Notes: a model not told the origin generated them from the letters alone. 64,000 bases of DNA from Ochotona curzoniae (GCF_017591425.1 NW_024465442.1:44953-108952), one strand, 5' to 3'. Positions 12,401 to 23,985 are shown, counted from the first letter of the stretch. A program made the numbers and translations.

Positions 12401-13363
12401 ATGGGAAAAACCACCAGAAAGAGCTGTGCTCCAGATGAAAGAGCCAGCACCCCACCAAACATGGGCCAAAAGCCATTATCAATATCGGCGATGCGAGATG
12501 AAGACATGGACGTGTTACCAGCAAAGGAATTGATGAAAATAATGCTAAAATTTCTCAGAGACGTGGACACAAAGCTGGAAGACTACCAGAACCGCATAAT
12601 CACCGAAATACAACAAATCAAAACCAAACTGGATGCCCAAGAGAATAAGATTGAAAGCCTCATCAACAGAATAAATGCGGCAGAGGAAAGGATCTCTGAA
12701 ACAGAAGACACACAAAATGAAAGTGCCCAGCGAATTAAACAGCTGGAGACAAACCTCAGCAAAACTAATAAAATGATGCAAGAGATGAAGGATTACCTTA
12801 GAAAACTGAATATTCGGATCATCGGCCTCCCTGAGGGAGTAGAAAGAGAATCTGGGATGCAAGCAGTGCTTGATGAAATTATACAGGAAAACTTCCAAAA
12901 CACTTGGAACACGAATCCACCCCGCATACAGGATGGACAGAGAACTCCCAACAGACATGACCCAAAGAGATCTTCACCCAGACACACGGTGCTCAGGTTC
13001 TACTCCAATGAAGACAAAGAAGGAATCCTGAGACAAGTACGAAGTAGAGAAAAGATCACATACAGGGGAAAACCCATCAGAATCACTGCTGACTTCTCCG
13101 AAGAGACCCTACAAGCAAGGAGAGAATGGACAAAGATCTTCCAAGTCCTGAAACAAAACAACTGTCAACCAAAAATAATCTACCCAGCAAAGATCTCATT
13201 TGTATATGAGAACGAGATCAGATACTTCAATAGCAAAGAAAAACTAGAAGAATATGTCTACACAAAACCAGCTCTGCAAAGTCTCCTTAGAAATGCGCTA
13301 GTCCCGGACAAAAAGGAGGCAAATCACAAACAAAGATGGCAAATAAGAAGGTCTCCAAACTAA
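12401..13363 (+). CDS. ORF1: L1 ORF1 protein, RNA-binding chaperone
   Basis: 320 residues, close to the usual mammalian ORF1p length. ORF1p trimerises and coats L1 RNA in the cytoplasm to form the retrotransposition particle. A charged heptad-rich segment (about residues 45-135, with many K/E/Q and regular L/I) is the coiled coil. The RRM begins at the conserved 'LNIRIIGLPEG' (about 136), and the C-terminal domain follows with 'YRGKPIRITADFS' and 'RREWTKIFQVLK'. The start at 12,401 is the first Met before the coiled coil. The N-terminal residues (basic, Pro-rich) are lineage-variable. The stop is followed by a 55-bp inter-ORF spacer before ORF2. No frameshift is visible. Confidence 0.95.
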   Translation: MGKTTRKSCAPDERASTPPNMGQKPLSISAMRDEDMDVLPAKELMKIMLKFLRDVDTKLEDYQNRIITEIQQIKTKLDAQENKIESLINRINAAEERISETEDTQNESAQRIKQLETNLSKTNKMMQEMKDYLRKLNIRIIGLPEGVERESGMQAVLDEIIQENFQNTWNTNPPRIQDGQRTPNRHDPKRSSPRHTVLRFYSNEDKEGILRQVRSREKITYRGKPIRITADFSEETLQARREWTKIFQVLKQNNCQPKIIYPAKISFVYENEIRYFNSKEKLEEYVYTKPALQSLLRNALVPDKKEANHKQRWQIRRSPN

Positions 13364-13418
13364 AAGCTGCACAAACAAGACAACTACATAGGCAACAACA
13401 CACACACAACACAATCAC

Positions 13419-16400
13419 ATGGCAAGGCAAAATTGCAAACTCTCAATTTTAACTCTCAACACAAATGGTCTAAATTCACCAATCAAAAGACAGAGATTAA
13501 TAGAATGGATCATCAAACAAGACCCAACCATCTGTTGCCTACAAGAAACGCATCTAACCAGAAAGGATGCAAAGAAACTGAAAGTGAAGGGATGGAAAAA
13601 GATATTTCACGCTAATGGACGAGGAAAAAAAGCTGGGGTAGCTATCCTAATTTCAGACGAGATAGATTTCATTCTAACTAACATCAAAAGAGACAGGGAA
13701 GGCCATTTTATACTGGTGAAGGGAATGATCCATCAAGAAGCAATCACCATCATTAATGTTTATGCACCGAATCTTAATGCACCTAGTTACGTAAAGCAAT
13801 TACTTACAGACTTAAGGGAAGACATAGACACCCGGACAATTCTTGTGGGCGATCTCAACACACCTCTAACAACAATGGACCGGTCTACGAAACAAAAACT
13901 CAACAAAGAAACAACAGAGCTCACACAAACAATAGAACAACTGGACTTAGTAGACATATATAGAACTTTTTATCCTAAGGCCACAGACTATACATTCTTC
14001 TCAGCGGTACATGGCACCTTCTCCAGAATCGACCACATGATAGGACATAAAGCGAATCTAAACAACTTCCAAAACATTAGTATCATACCATGTACCCTCT
14101 CAGACCACCATGGGATGAAACTGGAAATCAACAACTCAAAACTCCCCAGGAAGTATAGGCACTCTTGGAAATTGAACAATATGCTATTAAACGAACATTG
14201 GGTCAGAGAAGAAATCAAAGATGAGATCAAAAAATTTATGGAAACCAATGAAAACTCTGATACAACACTCCAAAACTTGTGGGACACCGCCAAAGCAGTG
14301 CTACGAGGTAGATTCATCGCAATCGGAGCACATGTCAAGGCCCAAGAAAGACGCCAAATACAGGAACTAACCTCACACCTCCAGGATCTGGAAAAACAGC
14401 AGCAGAAGAGTCCCACGCACAATAGGAAACAAGAAATCATCAAAACAAGGGAGGAGATAAACCAAATAGAAATCAAAAAAACTATACATAAAATCAACAA
14501 ATCAAAAAGTTGGTTTTTTGAGAAAATAAACAAAATAGACACTCCACTGGCCCGATTGACCAAAAAAAAACAAGAGAAAGTGAGAATCAATAGCATTAAA
14601 GATGAAAAAGGCAACATAACAACAGACACTGCAATCATTAAGAAAATAATTAGAAATTACTACAAAGAACTGTACTCCCACAAATTTGAGGACCACCAAG
14701 AAATAGAAAAGTTCTTGGACTCCCACCACGTACCAAAACTCAGTCCGGAGGCAACTGCAGAATTAAATAAACCCATAACCGAGGTAGAGATTGAAACAGT
14801 CATCAAGGATCTCCCAACGAAAAAAAGCCCAGGCCCAGACGGCTTCACTACAGAATTCTACAAAACATTCCGAACAGAACTAACCCCAATCCTCTACAAG
14901 CTCTTCAAAACAATAGAGGAGGAAGCAACCCTCCCAAACTCATTCTATGAAGCCAACATCACCTTAATCCCAAAACCGGACAGAGAACCATCAGAGAAGG
15001 AAAACTACAGACCTATCTCTCTGATGAACATTGATGCTAAAATTCTCAACAAAATCCTAGCCAATAGAATTCAAAAAATCATCAGACAGATCATTCATCC
15101 GGATCAAGTAGGATTCATCCCTGGAATGCAGGGATGGTTCAACATTCGGAAATCCATAAATGTTATAAACCATATCCAAAAACTGCAAAACAAGAACCAC
15201 ATAATAGTTTCAATAGATGCAGAAAAAGCTTTCGACAAAATCCAACACCTCTTCATGCTAAAAACTCTAGCCAAAGTAGGCATAGATGGGAAAATCCACA
15301 ACATAATTAAAGCAATTTATGAAAAACCCAACGCCAGTATCATACTGAATGGAGAAAAGCTAGAACCCTTCCCACTGAGATCTGGAACAAGACAAGGGTG
15401 CCCGCTATCACCACTGCTATTCAACATAGTCCTAGAGGTACTTGCAGAGGCCATAAGACAAGAAAAAGAAATTAAAGGCATACGTATAGGAAACGAAGAA
15501 GTCAAGCTTTCACTATATGCAGATGACATAATCCTATACATAGAAAAACCAGGAGACTCAATACAGAAACTGCTAGAACTTATACGAGAGTTTGGCAGAG
15601 TGGCAGGGTACAAAATTAACGAACGAAAATCAACAGCCATAGTGTACGCAAATAACACCAAGATGGAAGAAGATCTAACCAACAGGATACCATTCAAAAT
15701 AGCAGAGAGAAGTATGAAGTACTTGGGAATAAATCTAACCAAAAGCGTAGGAGACCTATTCGAAGAAAACTACAAACTATTTAAAAAGGAAATTGAACAA
15801 GACCTCAAAAGATGGAATAACATCCCGTGCTCCTGGATAGGCAAAATCAATATCATTAAAATGTCTATACTACCACAAGCAATATACATTTTCAACGCAA
15901 TTCCAATCAAATTGCCCAAAACATTCTTCACGGAACTGGATACAATGATTCAAAAGTTCATCTGGAAACACAAAAAACCACGAATAGCTAGAACCATCCT
16001 GAAAAATAAGAGGTTAGCAGGGGGAATCACAATCCCGGACCTCTGGACATACTATAGAGCAGTGGTTATCAAAACAGCCTGGTACTGGCACAAAGACAGA
16101 AAGGAAGATCAATGGAATAGAATAGAAGCACCAAAAGGGAACCCACACAAATACAGCCAATTAATCTTTGACAAAAAGACCAATGATAGCTCAAGCAAGT
16201 GGGAAGGCCTCTTTAGTAAATGTTGTTGGGACAACTGGCTGATAGCCTGTAGAAACAAAAGGATAGACCCACATCTATCACCATACACTAAGATCCAATC
16301 TACATGGATAAAAGACCTAAACCTACATCCAGAAACCTTCAAACTCTTGCAAGAAAATGTAGGAAATACACTGCAAGACCTAGGAGTAGGTTCCGACTTT

Positions 16401-17231
16401 CTAAGAAGGACACCAAAAGCAATAGCAGTTGAGAACAGAATAAACAAATGGGACCTCATCAAACTAAGAAGCTTCTGTACAGCAAGGGAAACAATCAACA
16501 AAGTAAAAAAGCAACCCACAGAGTGGGAGAAGATCTTTGCACACGATATAGGCGATAGGGGGCTAATTTCCAGGATATACAAAGAACTTCAAAACAACCA
16601 AAAAACCAAAACGAACAAGCCACTCAAGAAATGGGCACGGGAAATGGGCAAACATTTCACAAAGGAACAAGTCCAAATGGCAAACAAACATATGAAAAAA
16701 TGTTCCAGCTCCCTAGCAATAAGGGAAATCCAAATTAAAACATCGATGAGGTACCACCTAACACCAGTAAGATTGGCCCACATAAACAAGAACACCAACG
16801 ACGCTTGCTGGCGAGGATGCGGGGAAAAGGGAACCCTACTCCACTGCTGGTGGAGCTGCAAATTGGTACAGCCTTTATGGAAATCAGTCTGGAGAACACT
16901 CAAACAACTCGGAATCTGCATGCCATATGACCCAGCAATAGCACTCCTAGGAATATATCCAAAACACCTGTTTTACGACAAACCAACATGCATCCCTATG
17001 TTCATTGCAGCACAATCAGTAATTGCAAAAACATGGAAGCAACCGAAATGCCCATCAGCAGAAGATTGGATAAGAAAGCTTTGGTTCATCTACTCCATGG
17101 AATACTACTCAGCTATTAAAAAAAACAAAATGCAGTTCTTTGTGGCTAAATGGGCACAACTGGAAACTATAATGCTAAGGGAAATGAGTGAATCCCAAAA
17201 GATTAGATACCACATGTTTGCCTTGATTTAA
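13419..17231 (+). CDS. ORF2: L1 ORF2 protein: endonuclease and reverse transcriptase
   Basis: 1,270 residues against about 1,275 in human L1. ORF2p nicks the target DNA and copies L1 RNA at the nick. The endonuclease residues are all present and fall at the same numbers as in human L1: N14, E43 (QETH), Y115 (NVYAPN), D145 and N147 (GDLNT), D205 (RIDH), D229 and H230 (SDHH). The reverse-transcriptase site is YADD at 700-703, where human L1 has FADD. The C-terminal zinc-knuckle-like motif CX3CX7HX4C is intact (C1130, C1134, H1142, C1147). I see no premature stop. Together with intact ORF1 and identical flanking duplications this makes the copy a candidate active element. Translation is expected by low-frequency reinitiation after ORF1. 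Confidence 0.96.
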   Translation: MARQNCKLSILTLNTNGLNSPIKRQRLIEWIIKQDPTICCLQETHLTRKDAKKLKVKGWKKIFHANGRGKKAGVAILISDEIDFILTNIKRDREGHFILVKGMIHQEAITIINVYAPNLNAPSYVKQLLTDLREDIDTRTILVGDLNTPLTTMDRSTKQKLNKETTELTQTIEQLDLVDIYRTFYPKATDYTFFSAVHGTFSRIDHMIGHKANLNNFQNISIIPCTLSDHHGMKLEINNSKLPRKYRHSWKLNNMLLNEHWVREEIKDEIKKFMETNENSDTTLQNLWDTAKAVLRGRFIAIGAHVKAQERRQIQELTSHLQDLEKQQQKSPTHNRKQEIIKTREEINQIEIKKTIHKINKSKSWFFEKINKIDTPLARLTKKKQEKVRINSIKDEKGNITTDTAIIKKIIRNYYKELYSHKFEDHQEIEKFLDSHHVPKLSPEATAELNKPITEVEIETVIKDLPTKKSPGPDGFTTEFYKTFRTELTPILYKLFKTIEEEATLPNSFYEANITLIPKPDREPSEKENYRPISLMNIDAKILNKILANRIQKIIRQIIHPDQVGFIPGMQGWFNIRKSINVINHIQKLQNKNHIIVSIDAEKAFDKIQHLFMLKTLAKVGIDGKIHNIIKAIYEKPNASIILNGEKLEPFPLRSGTRQGCPLSPLLFNIVLEVLAEAIRQEKEIKGIRIGNEEVKLSLYADDIILYIEKPGDSIQKLLELIREFGRVAGYKINERKSTAIVYANNTKMEEDLTNRIPFKIAERSMKYLGINLTKSVGDLFEENYKLFKKEIEQDLKRWNNIPCSWIGKINIIKMSILPQAIYIFNAIPIKLPKTFFTELDTMIQKFIWKHKKPRIARTILKNKRLAGGITIPDLWTYYRAVVIKTAWYWHKDRKEDQWNRIEAPKGNPHKYSQLIFDKKTNDSSSKWEGLFSKCCWDNWLIACRNKRIDPHLSPYTKIQSTWIKDLNLHPETFKLLQENVGNTLQDLGVGSDFLRRTPKAIAVENRINKWDLIKLRSFCTARETINKVKKQPTEWEKIFAHDIGDRGLISRIYKELQNNQKTKTNKPLKKWAREMGKHFTKEQVQMANKHMKKCSSSLAIREIQIKTSMRYHLTPVRLAHINKNTNDACWRGCGEKGTLLHCWWSCKLVQPLWKSVWRTLKQLGICMPYDPAIALLGIYPKHLFYDKPTCIPMFIAAQSVIAKTWKQPKCPSAEDWIRKLWFIYSMEYYSAIKKNKMQFFVAKWAQLETIMLREMSESQKIRYHMFALI

Positions 17232-17587
17232 CCTGTAATTTTTTGTTTGGTTGTTTGTTATTTTTTTGAACCTGTCATTGATACTGTCTCAACCCAGATG
17301 TTTCGAAGAATGGAACTCGCATTATTCTTAACATATTGTTTACCCATTACTATGTCAATTAATTCCATAATGTTGTATATTGAAACTGAGGCCTTGTTGG
17401 GGCTTTTAACCGACCGGATCTTTACTCTGTTAGACCTATCTTCAGACCATAGAAGGTCTCCCCAGGAGGCCACTGAACTTATCTGGACAATAAGACGCTG
17501 AACTTTATGCTAGGCATGTGTTTTCAAGCAATGAATCTCAACTGAACTTGAACTATGGTTATGCAACAAGGTGGAGGAATCCACCAT

Positions 17588-17618
17588 GGGGGGAGGGGTA
17601 TGGGGAGGGGTGGGGGGA
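17588..17618 (+). other. G-rich quadruplex-type tract in L1 3' UTR
   Basis: Five runs of four to six G separated by A, TAT, A and T. Such polypurine G-runs are a usual feature of mammalian L1 3' UTRs and can fold as a G-quadruplex. Confidence 0.8.
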
Positions 17619-17665
17619 ATCCCCAGCGCCTATAAAACTGTACTACATAATACAGTGTAAGCAAC

Positions 17666-17706
17666 AATAAAAAAAAAAAATTTATTAAAGAAGCAAAAAA
17701 AAAAAA
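17666..17706 (+). terminator. L1 polyadenylation signal and split A-tail
   Basis: AATAAA at 17,666 leads into an A-run, then 'tttattaaagaagc' (17,681-17,694), then a second A-run of 12. The double tail resembles a very short 3' transduction. Confidence 0.75.
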
Positions 17707-17707
17707 T

Positions 17708-17723
17708 AATAATTTTTTTACTC
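17708..17723 (+). repeat. 3' target-site duplication of the L1
   Basis: Exact repeat of 10,971-10,986. The right-arm equivalent near 63,910 shows a closely related, uninterrupted site. Confidence 0.9.
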
Positions 17724-17960
17724 TATTTTATTTTTACTCTTAAGGGTTCAATTCTACAGACTGTGTAATTTCTCCCACACACTCCCCATGTTTCCCATAT
17801 TATTACAATAGTGTAGTCCTTCATAAACAGTCATAAGTCCATCATTTGTTTTTTGTGTCCTGATGCTGCTGGTACAGATAATGGCAAACAGCCCAGCATC
17901 CTAGCTTGACAATAGGATCCAGTAGATTAACTTTGAGGAAACCTTTGCCAATGCTGCCCC
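17724..17960 (-). mobile_element. 3' end fragment of an old L1, antisense
   Basis: 'cttcataaacagtcata-gtccatcatt' and 'atggcaaacag-ccagcatcct' match the 3' ends of the old L1 derivatives at 59,290-59,350 and 53,730-53,790. Confidence 0.65.
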
Positions 17961-18076
17961 CTGCTGCTGTGGATGAGCAGTGCAGGGTCAGTCTTTCCAA
18001 AGAACCCAGAATTAAGTGTGAATTGGCCACCCACTCCCAGGTATTAACACAAATGCTGAAAAATACAGGAAATCAT

Positions 18077-18101
18077 TGTCATCATCATCATCATCATCAC
18101 A
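18077..18101 (+). repeat. ATC trinucleotide microsatellite
   Basis: Run of about seven 'atc' units; the right-arm partner at 63,528-63,553 has about one more unit. Confidence 0.85.
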
Positions 18102-18104
18102 AGT

Positions 18105-18385
18105 TTATTTTAAAAAAATTTTTTAATTTTATTTTTATTGGAGAGGCAGATTTACAGAGAGAAGGAGACAGAAAGATCTTTTATTTATTGGTTCACTCCT
18201 CAAATGGCCACAACTGCTGGAGCTGAGCTAATCTGAAGCCAGGAGCCAGGAACTTCTTCTGAGTCTTCCACTTGGGTGCAGGCTCCCAAGGTTTTGGGCC
18301 ATCCTCCACTGCTTTCCCAGGCCACAAGCAGGGAGCTGGATGGGGAGTGCAGCAGGTGGATACCAACTGGCTCCCATACAGGGTG
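18105..18385 (-). mobile_element. C-repeat SINE, antisense
   Basis: Read in reverse: 'ccaataaaaataaaattaaaa' tail, 'ctttcccaggccacaagcagggagctggat' core split across the body, and a head near 18,380. Mirror copy at 63,230-63,515. Confidence 0.85.
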
Positions 18386-18596
18386 CTGCTGGTTTGAAGA
18401 AAAGGATTTGCAAATTGTCCCATCATGCCACCCTCCCATCACATATAAAATGGCAAAGGCCAGTGGAGAAGGCTGAAAGAAAAACAGCACAGACCAATCT
18501 GGAAATCTGCCATTTTGCAAAGATACGGATAAATTTGTATGTTATTAAATTGATTGATAATTATCTTTATATACATACTTGTATAAAACCTTAAAG

Positions 18597-18655
18597 GGGT
18601 CAGCACCATGGTGTAGTAGGCTAAGCCTCTGCCTGCAGCATAGAACCAGACACAT
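18597..18655 (+). mobile_element. Truncated SINE head
   Basis: 'ggtcagcaccatggtgtagt' and 'aggctaagcctctgcctgca' match the SINE promoter region; the body is missing. Confidence 0.55.
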
Positions 18656-19650
18656 TTACTAAGCAATGGCGGAGCTCACGGCTGAAGCTAAAGAGATAAT
18701 GGGGACCCTCAGGGACTGACAGAGGAAACACTGCATGGCAGGGGTCCAAGCTGGGTGTCTGCCACTGGCTCGGGCCTGGTGCAGCTGCCAGTTGCTGGTG
18801 GGGGCTGAGAGAACACTGCCCACTACCCCCCCCCAGAGCTGCAGCCAGATTCCAGGCTGCCTTTTTGCAGCTGGGCAGAAGAGGAGGTTCATGGATGAGA
18901 CTCGTGCCAGGTCTGCACCTGTTCCTAAACGGGCTGTATCCACTGCAAGGTAGAATCCAAACTGAGCCATTATTACTGTGTGAGGCTGGGGATCTCTAGG
19001 TCCTGAGAAGATCAAGGTTAACAGGTTCTCCTCAACCCGCTAAGACAAGTATTCACAGGGGAAAGGCTTCCAGGAGGAGGCTGCTACACCTGAATTTCTG
19101 AACACATGAGAGCCCAGCATTGTGAGCAACCATCAGCAGAGGCACCTGAGGAAGTAGATTGCCAACACAATTGGCAATCGTGGGAGAGACATACGGATTT
19201 AGACAAATGTATGCAGAAAGAGCTCTTTAAGTGCTCAAAGATAATAAGCAAAATAAAAAGAAGTGAAGTCGTCATTCCAAAGGCTTAGAATTATCAGATG
19301 AAGGGAGAATGTTGTCTTTGAGTGAGGTCATTGCCCCTGCTGTGCCATAGCTGTGGAGCTGTTATGAGAGGCTAGCACCAGGTTATGTGAGCCCCCCACC
19401 TTCAGAGTCATGAGCCAAATCAGTTTCTTGGAGATTTTGCCATAGCAACACAAAACAGAATTTCACACTTTTAAATACCTACTAGACCACACATTGATTG
19501 TAACAACTGTGGATAGTCTATCAGCAAATGTATGGCAGATGGGCGTGATGGTGGATACCTAGTTCAACATACTGAGCCACCACGGGGAATGTGGGAATGA
19601 GATTGGGCCCCAAAGATATCCAAAGAGTGCTTTGATTGCACTGGTTTAAG
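18656..19650. other. Unassigned arm sequence
   Basis: No gene recognised. The open frame on the minus strand at 18,659-19,015 is repeated at 62,611-62,970 only because the arms are duplicated; it has no domain I know. Confidence 0.4.
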
Positions 19651-21434
19651 AAATGAAGAGAGGGAGAATCAAGATGGCAGAATAGGGTGAGGACATGTTT
19701 AAACAGACAGAGAAACATTAGCCAGTGTGAAGCAGAGAAGGTACATTCCAGGAAATAGGAGAGGACAGAACAACAGCAGAGAGGCACTTGGACACTGACA
19801 GACACAGGAAAGCAGTGGACACAATGGTCGGTGTTGTGGTATCTGATATACTAGTGGCATTCAGTGAATGAATTGTACCAGCAGCTGGAACTCCACCAGC
19901 AACAAGGAGGGAAGAAATGTTAACAGGGAGCTCAGGAGGTGAACCCAGACAAAGAACTGCTCGTCCTGTTGCTCTATTTGATTTGACGAGGAGCAGAGAC
20001 AGAGCAGCAAGTCCTGGATGGGCAATGTGGGAACAGGGTGGATTTCACAGCCCAGCCTGCCCCCTAGAGCTGAACTGGGTGTCATTTTGTTTAAAGTGAC
20101 AATGGCTAAGAGACAGGACTGTTCATGAACTGAGCTGGGAGTGAACTCATTTCTGGCTCACTGAATTGCAACAATGTGGCATCCTACAGGTTCCGCACAA
20201 GGTAGGTCTGAATAGCCCTGTGACCTGATGGCCAGCAGATCAAGACCTCTAGTAATGGCACATCAGGAGGCATTTTGTACAGCATGGCAAAGGCTTTAAC
20301 ACTGCAGGGACAACAGTGAGCTGTGCATGCGCCGAACTGGGAGCAAACTCACTGAGCTCATTGCATTGCCCAGGTCCTGCAGGGAAAATAATACCAACTT
20401 TGGAATTGTAGGGGTCAAAATAGGTCCGTGTGATCCTAGAACAACAGGTTCTGGAAAGCCCAGTATCACCAACAACCTATCTATATAGGACACCTGGTGT
20501 CTCCCTAATCCTGGGACCTGCTCCACTGGAAGTGGAAGAAAGGTTGTAGAGACAATGGTGCAACCTCGGCACAGTATCACAGGAGGTAGAGTGGTGAGCC
20601 AGGAGTTGGGGCTACAGAGACCATGGTGTAAATCTAACATAAGAACTCAGACCTGAAACTCGCTGGAGGGAGTGGTACAAGTGACTGTAAACCAAAAACC
20701 AGGTACCAATCACAGTAAGTAAAATCAAACTGCAGACCTGTGGGTGACACAATTTGGAAACCTGCCACAAGGAGAGAGTCTGATAACCAGAAGTACAATG
20801 ACCAAGAGGAAAAGAAGAGACAAAGTCACAATGAAAATTATTGAAGACTCCCCTGCAAAGGAGCAAGCGATTTTACCAACCTCAGAGTTAACTGAGGAAG
20901 ACATCGAGAAAGTGGGGAATACAGAATTCAAAACACTTGTTATAAAGCTTGTTATCAACAATGAGAAGCACATAATAAAGGAGTTCAAGAAGTTTAAGTA
21001 ATATGTCATACAGGAAATAGCAACACCGAAAAAAAATTAAGCCAAATTATTGGAAATGCAGGATGCAACAGACCAAATTAAAGATTCAGTGGACAGCCTC
21101 TCAACACTAGAATGAATGTGGCAGAAGAAGGAATCTCAGAATTAGCAGACAGTCCTTGTCACAACAGGGAAACAATCAAAAAGCTGGAAGCAGAGCTGGG
21201 TCAAACTAAAAAAAAAAAAAAATCAAGAATTAAAAAGGCCAAATATAAGAATTATGGGAGTACCAGATGGTGCAGAAAGAGAAGCTGAGTTGAAAAATGT
21301 ATTTAATAAAATAATAAAGGAAAATTTCCCTAATCAGGAGAAAAAATTGGGAAACAACATCCAGGAGGGGCACAGAACTCCCAACAGGCTTGACCAAAAG
21401 CCATCTCCACCATGACACATGATAATGAAGATTT
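19651..21434 (+). mobile_element. Truncated HAL1-like L1 derivative (5' UTR and ORF1)
   Basis: Begins with an L1-type 5' end ('agggagaatcaagatggcag') and runs through a leader into an ORF1 relic. The element is cut at 21,434 by the left-arm junction. The mirror copy at 59,165-61,990 continues past this point to a 3' end, so the truncation is secondary. Confidence 0.75.
20798..21434 (+). pseudogene. Decayed L1 ORF1
   Basis: The first block starts 'MTKRKRRDKV' and reads to a stop near 21,000. After further stops and a frame change the RRM is recognisable as 'IRIMGVPDGAEREAELKNVF' followed by 'NKIIKENFPNQ' and a 'GHRTPNRLDQK' block. These align with 'IRIIGLPEGVERES' and 'GQRTPNRHDPK' of the intact L1 at 12.4-13.4 kb. 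It belongs to an older subfamily than the intact element. It cannot encode a full protein and is cut off at the junction. Confidence 0.8.
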
Positions 21435-22187
21435 CTTCAAGACCCACAGTTCTAGTCTCAAATGTTTGGACAGCTGTGGAATCCCATAGCATGCAACTGG
21501 CTGAGTCTTGAGCAATTACAGACTTCATGTAATGTTTTCTGCCCAGGGTTCCCCCTGCACTGGAATGCAATGGTGTTTGGGTTCCACTATTCCAATAGCT
21601 TTGGAACTCCCTGTGCCTTCATGTCCCATGTCCTGAGTTTAAGGAGAGACTCAAACAGTGACCCCAAGACTGACCCCACCACTCTGGATCCAGCATTACC
21701 TTAAGTCCCTTGGCTCTTGGTCCACTTGAATACCTGTGCATTGGGTACTACCGTGAATCTCTTAGGTCTCGGCCAGGTTAAGTCCTCTTCCCTAGTAAGT
21801 TCAGTGACCTTCAGGTTGGAGCAGTACTCCACCAACCTGCCGAGGCACTTCTCCCTGGTGTCCACTGAGAGCTGCATCTGCCAATTCCTGACCTGGCTAG
21901 ACCCACCTGAAGGCTAGAAAGATGCCTCTTCCCTTTGTTCTCTCTGTCCTCATGCTCTCTCTCTTTGCTCTGTCTCTGATTCTCTCTCTCTGCCCCATGG
22001 CTACCTCCCCCACTGAATGACTTACTATGTCCTGCTTGGGGTGCTGCAAAGCAAGCACTGAGAGTGTCGAGAGTGAGCAGGGTCCTAACAGCTTTCAAAC
22101 CTCATGGGGAGTGGGTTTACAGTGTTCTAAGAGCTCAGGAATCCCCAAGATCATGGCTCCCAGAGGCTGACTTCTTTAAAACCCCAC
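21435..22187. other. Unassigned arm sequence with a CT-rich tract
   Basis: Low-complexity 'ctctctctttgctctgtctc' near 21,955-21,990. Otherwise nothing recognised. Mirror at 45,695-46,444. Confidence 0.4.
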
Positions 22188-22332
22188 AGCGCAGGGTTAG
22201 GTTTAGGGTTGGGCTTCTTAGGGTTTAGGGTTAGCCTTAGGGCTTAGAGTAGGCTTCTTCCAGTTTAGGGTTAGACTAAGGGTTTAAGGATAGACTAAGG
22301 GTTTAGGATTAGGCTTAGGGCTTGGGTTAGTG
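22188..22332 (+). repeat. Degenerate interstitial telomere-like repeats
   Basis: Many 'ttaggg' and near-variants ('gggtttagggttagcc', 'gactaagggtttagg'). Too irregular for a recent telomere fusion. Mirror at 45,548-45,690 reads as CCCTAA variants. Confidence 0.75.
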
Positions 22333-22554
22333 TACAACTAGTTAAGCCTCTATTTTGCATTAGAGACACTTATTTTAAAAAGAAAAAGAAAGTTGCTCTT
22401 TTGGGGAGCTTCTTTTCAGGAGGGAAATTTTGAAACAAAGAGGAAGCTTTTAACATTCACCAGCTGGGATTCAGGTCAGCCCCATGTCAGAGGGTGACTG
22501 GGAATTCCAGCCCTGTTCCAAACAGCTCACTGCTAAGGCACCTGCAAGGTACAG

Positions 22555-23055
22555 GTGATGCTTCCAGCACCAGGGGATCATGGAGGAACCTTGTGTGGAC
22601 CATCACCAGGGCACCATGAGGGGACCAGCACTAGAAGACCATGTGGGGACCTTGTAGGGAATAGTTCAAGGGCACCATGTGGAAACCTTGTGGGGACCAA
22701 CACAAGGGGAAAACGTGGTGATTTTTGTGGGGACCAGGACTAGGGTACCATGTGGGGACCTTGTGTGGACCAGCACCAGGGGACAATGTGGGCACCAGTA
22801 CCAGGGGACCATGGGGGAACCTTGTGAGGACCAGCACCAGGGGGCATGTGGAGACTAACACTGGGGGACCATGGGGAACCTTGTAGGAATAGCACCAGAG
22901 GAAGTTGTGGGGACCTTGTGGGGACCAGCACTAGAGGACCATATATGAACTTTGTGGGGACCAGCACTAGGGGACAATGTGGGGACCTTATGGGAACCAG
23001 CACCAGAGGACAATGTGGGGACTTTAAGACCAGCACTACGGGGGTACCAATGTGA
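22555..23055 (+). repeat. 36-bp minisatellite
   Basis: About 14 units of 'ggggaccagcaccagggga' plus 'ccatgtggggaccttgt' with point variants. The lack of stops in several frames comes from the repeat and is not coding evidence. Mirror at 44,818-45,325. Confidence 0.9.
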
Positions 23056-23084
23056 GGACATTGTGGAGAACAGACTGTCTTGGC

Positions 23085-23182
23085 TTCGGCTTAACCCTCA
23101 GCTGCGATGGACCTTTGAGGCGATAAGCAGCAAGGGGGATTCCTTCTCTCCTTCTCTGCCTTTGAATAAGTGAAATTTAAAA
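23085..23182 (+). mobile_element. SINE 3' fragment
   Basis: 'ggacctttgaggcgataagc' and 'ctgcctttgaataagtgaaa' fit the SINE tail. Confidence 0.5.
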
Positions 23183-23985
23183 TCCAGAAGCTGAATTGTA
23201 TCTGGCACGTATGACTGAGTGGGCTAACCAAGTCATAAGCGCAAAGATGGCTGTCAAATGGCAAACATCTAAGAGCCACAGGCACCCATCCAAAAGTCGG
23301 GCTTTGGGGCAGGCATGGACCAGCGAGACCGGCAGAGAAGGAATGAAGGAGGACCCACCTAGCATTTTGGCACAGCAGGGTGGCTCCCAGCAGCATAAAG
23401 GAAGAGGCAGCGGTGAAAGGCATCTTCCTGGTTGGGAAGCAGCCAGTACACCAGTAGCAGGTAGTCGAGTGCACAACCGCAGAGTCCCAAGGACAAGGCG
23501 CCATGCTCCAACAACATAGCTTGCCCACCTTTCTGTGGAACTGCTGACTGTGCAGCCCAAAGGCTGGAGGCGGGAACATGGGGTGAGAGGCGATTGGAGG
23601 ACCTGAGCCTGGGGCAGGAGGAGGTCTGCAGACCAACTTCTGCTCCTTCCTGTGTGTGGCCGGGATCATGTGTTGGGGAAGTTGTGCCCTGAGATAAAGT
23701 GGACACATTGGGTCTCTGAGGTCTGTTATCCACGGCAGGGAGTCCCATTGCCATGGGTCTTAAGGTCACTCTGAAACAGGAGATGGTCTGACAAGCAAGC
23801 CAGGCCCACCTCAGGCAGCTAGCCCAGCTGCACCACTGCTCAGGGAGGGAAGCCAGAGGTGGTTCACCTGACTGGGATCCTTCCCACCTGGATAATACCC
23901 CAGGAAGCAGCTTTCCTGTTGTAGTCATCCCAGGAGGCCATGTCCCTATTGGTGTCCCTGGGGCTTGCTGTCATGGCCTGGAAGA
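23183..23985. other. Unassigned arm sequence
   Basis: Open frames on the minus strand (up to 205 codons) are mirrored at 44.1-44.8 kb, overlap in several frames and show no recognisable domain. Confidence 0.4.

Larger units (their letters stand above)
10987..17707 (+). mobile_element. L1: Full-length LINE-1 retrotransposon, apparently intact
   Basis: The element runs 5' UTR (10,987-12,400), ORF1 (12,401-13,363), a 55-bp gap, ORF2 (13,419-17,231), 3' UTR and A-tail, total about 6.7 kb. Both ORFs are uninterrupted and the target-site duplications are identical, so this is a young copy that could be mobilisation-competent. It sits at the outer edge of the left arm of the large inverted duplication: homology with the right arm ends at the upstream edge of its target site. 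The window also holds much older L1 derivatives, which are decayed. Confidence 0.97.

Noticed and set aside
22188..22332. True telomere or recent chromosome-end fusion
   Set aside because: The TTAGGG units are heavily degenerate and short; there is no head-to-head junction.
22555..23055. Long open frames with GTSTRGPCGDLV-type repeats as a repetitive protein gene
   Set aside because: A 36-bp unit is a multiple of three and lacks stops, so several frames stay open on both strands. No start context, splice signals or flanking coding sequence.
23091..23708. 205-codon minus-strand frame conserved at 44,170-44,787
   Set aside because: Conservation is only the copying of the arms; the two frames differ by nonsynonymous changes as readily as silent ones and show no family.
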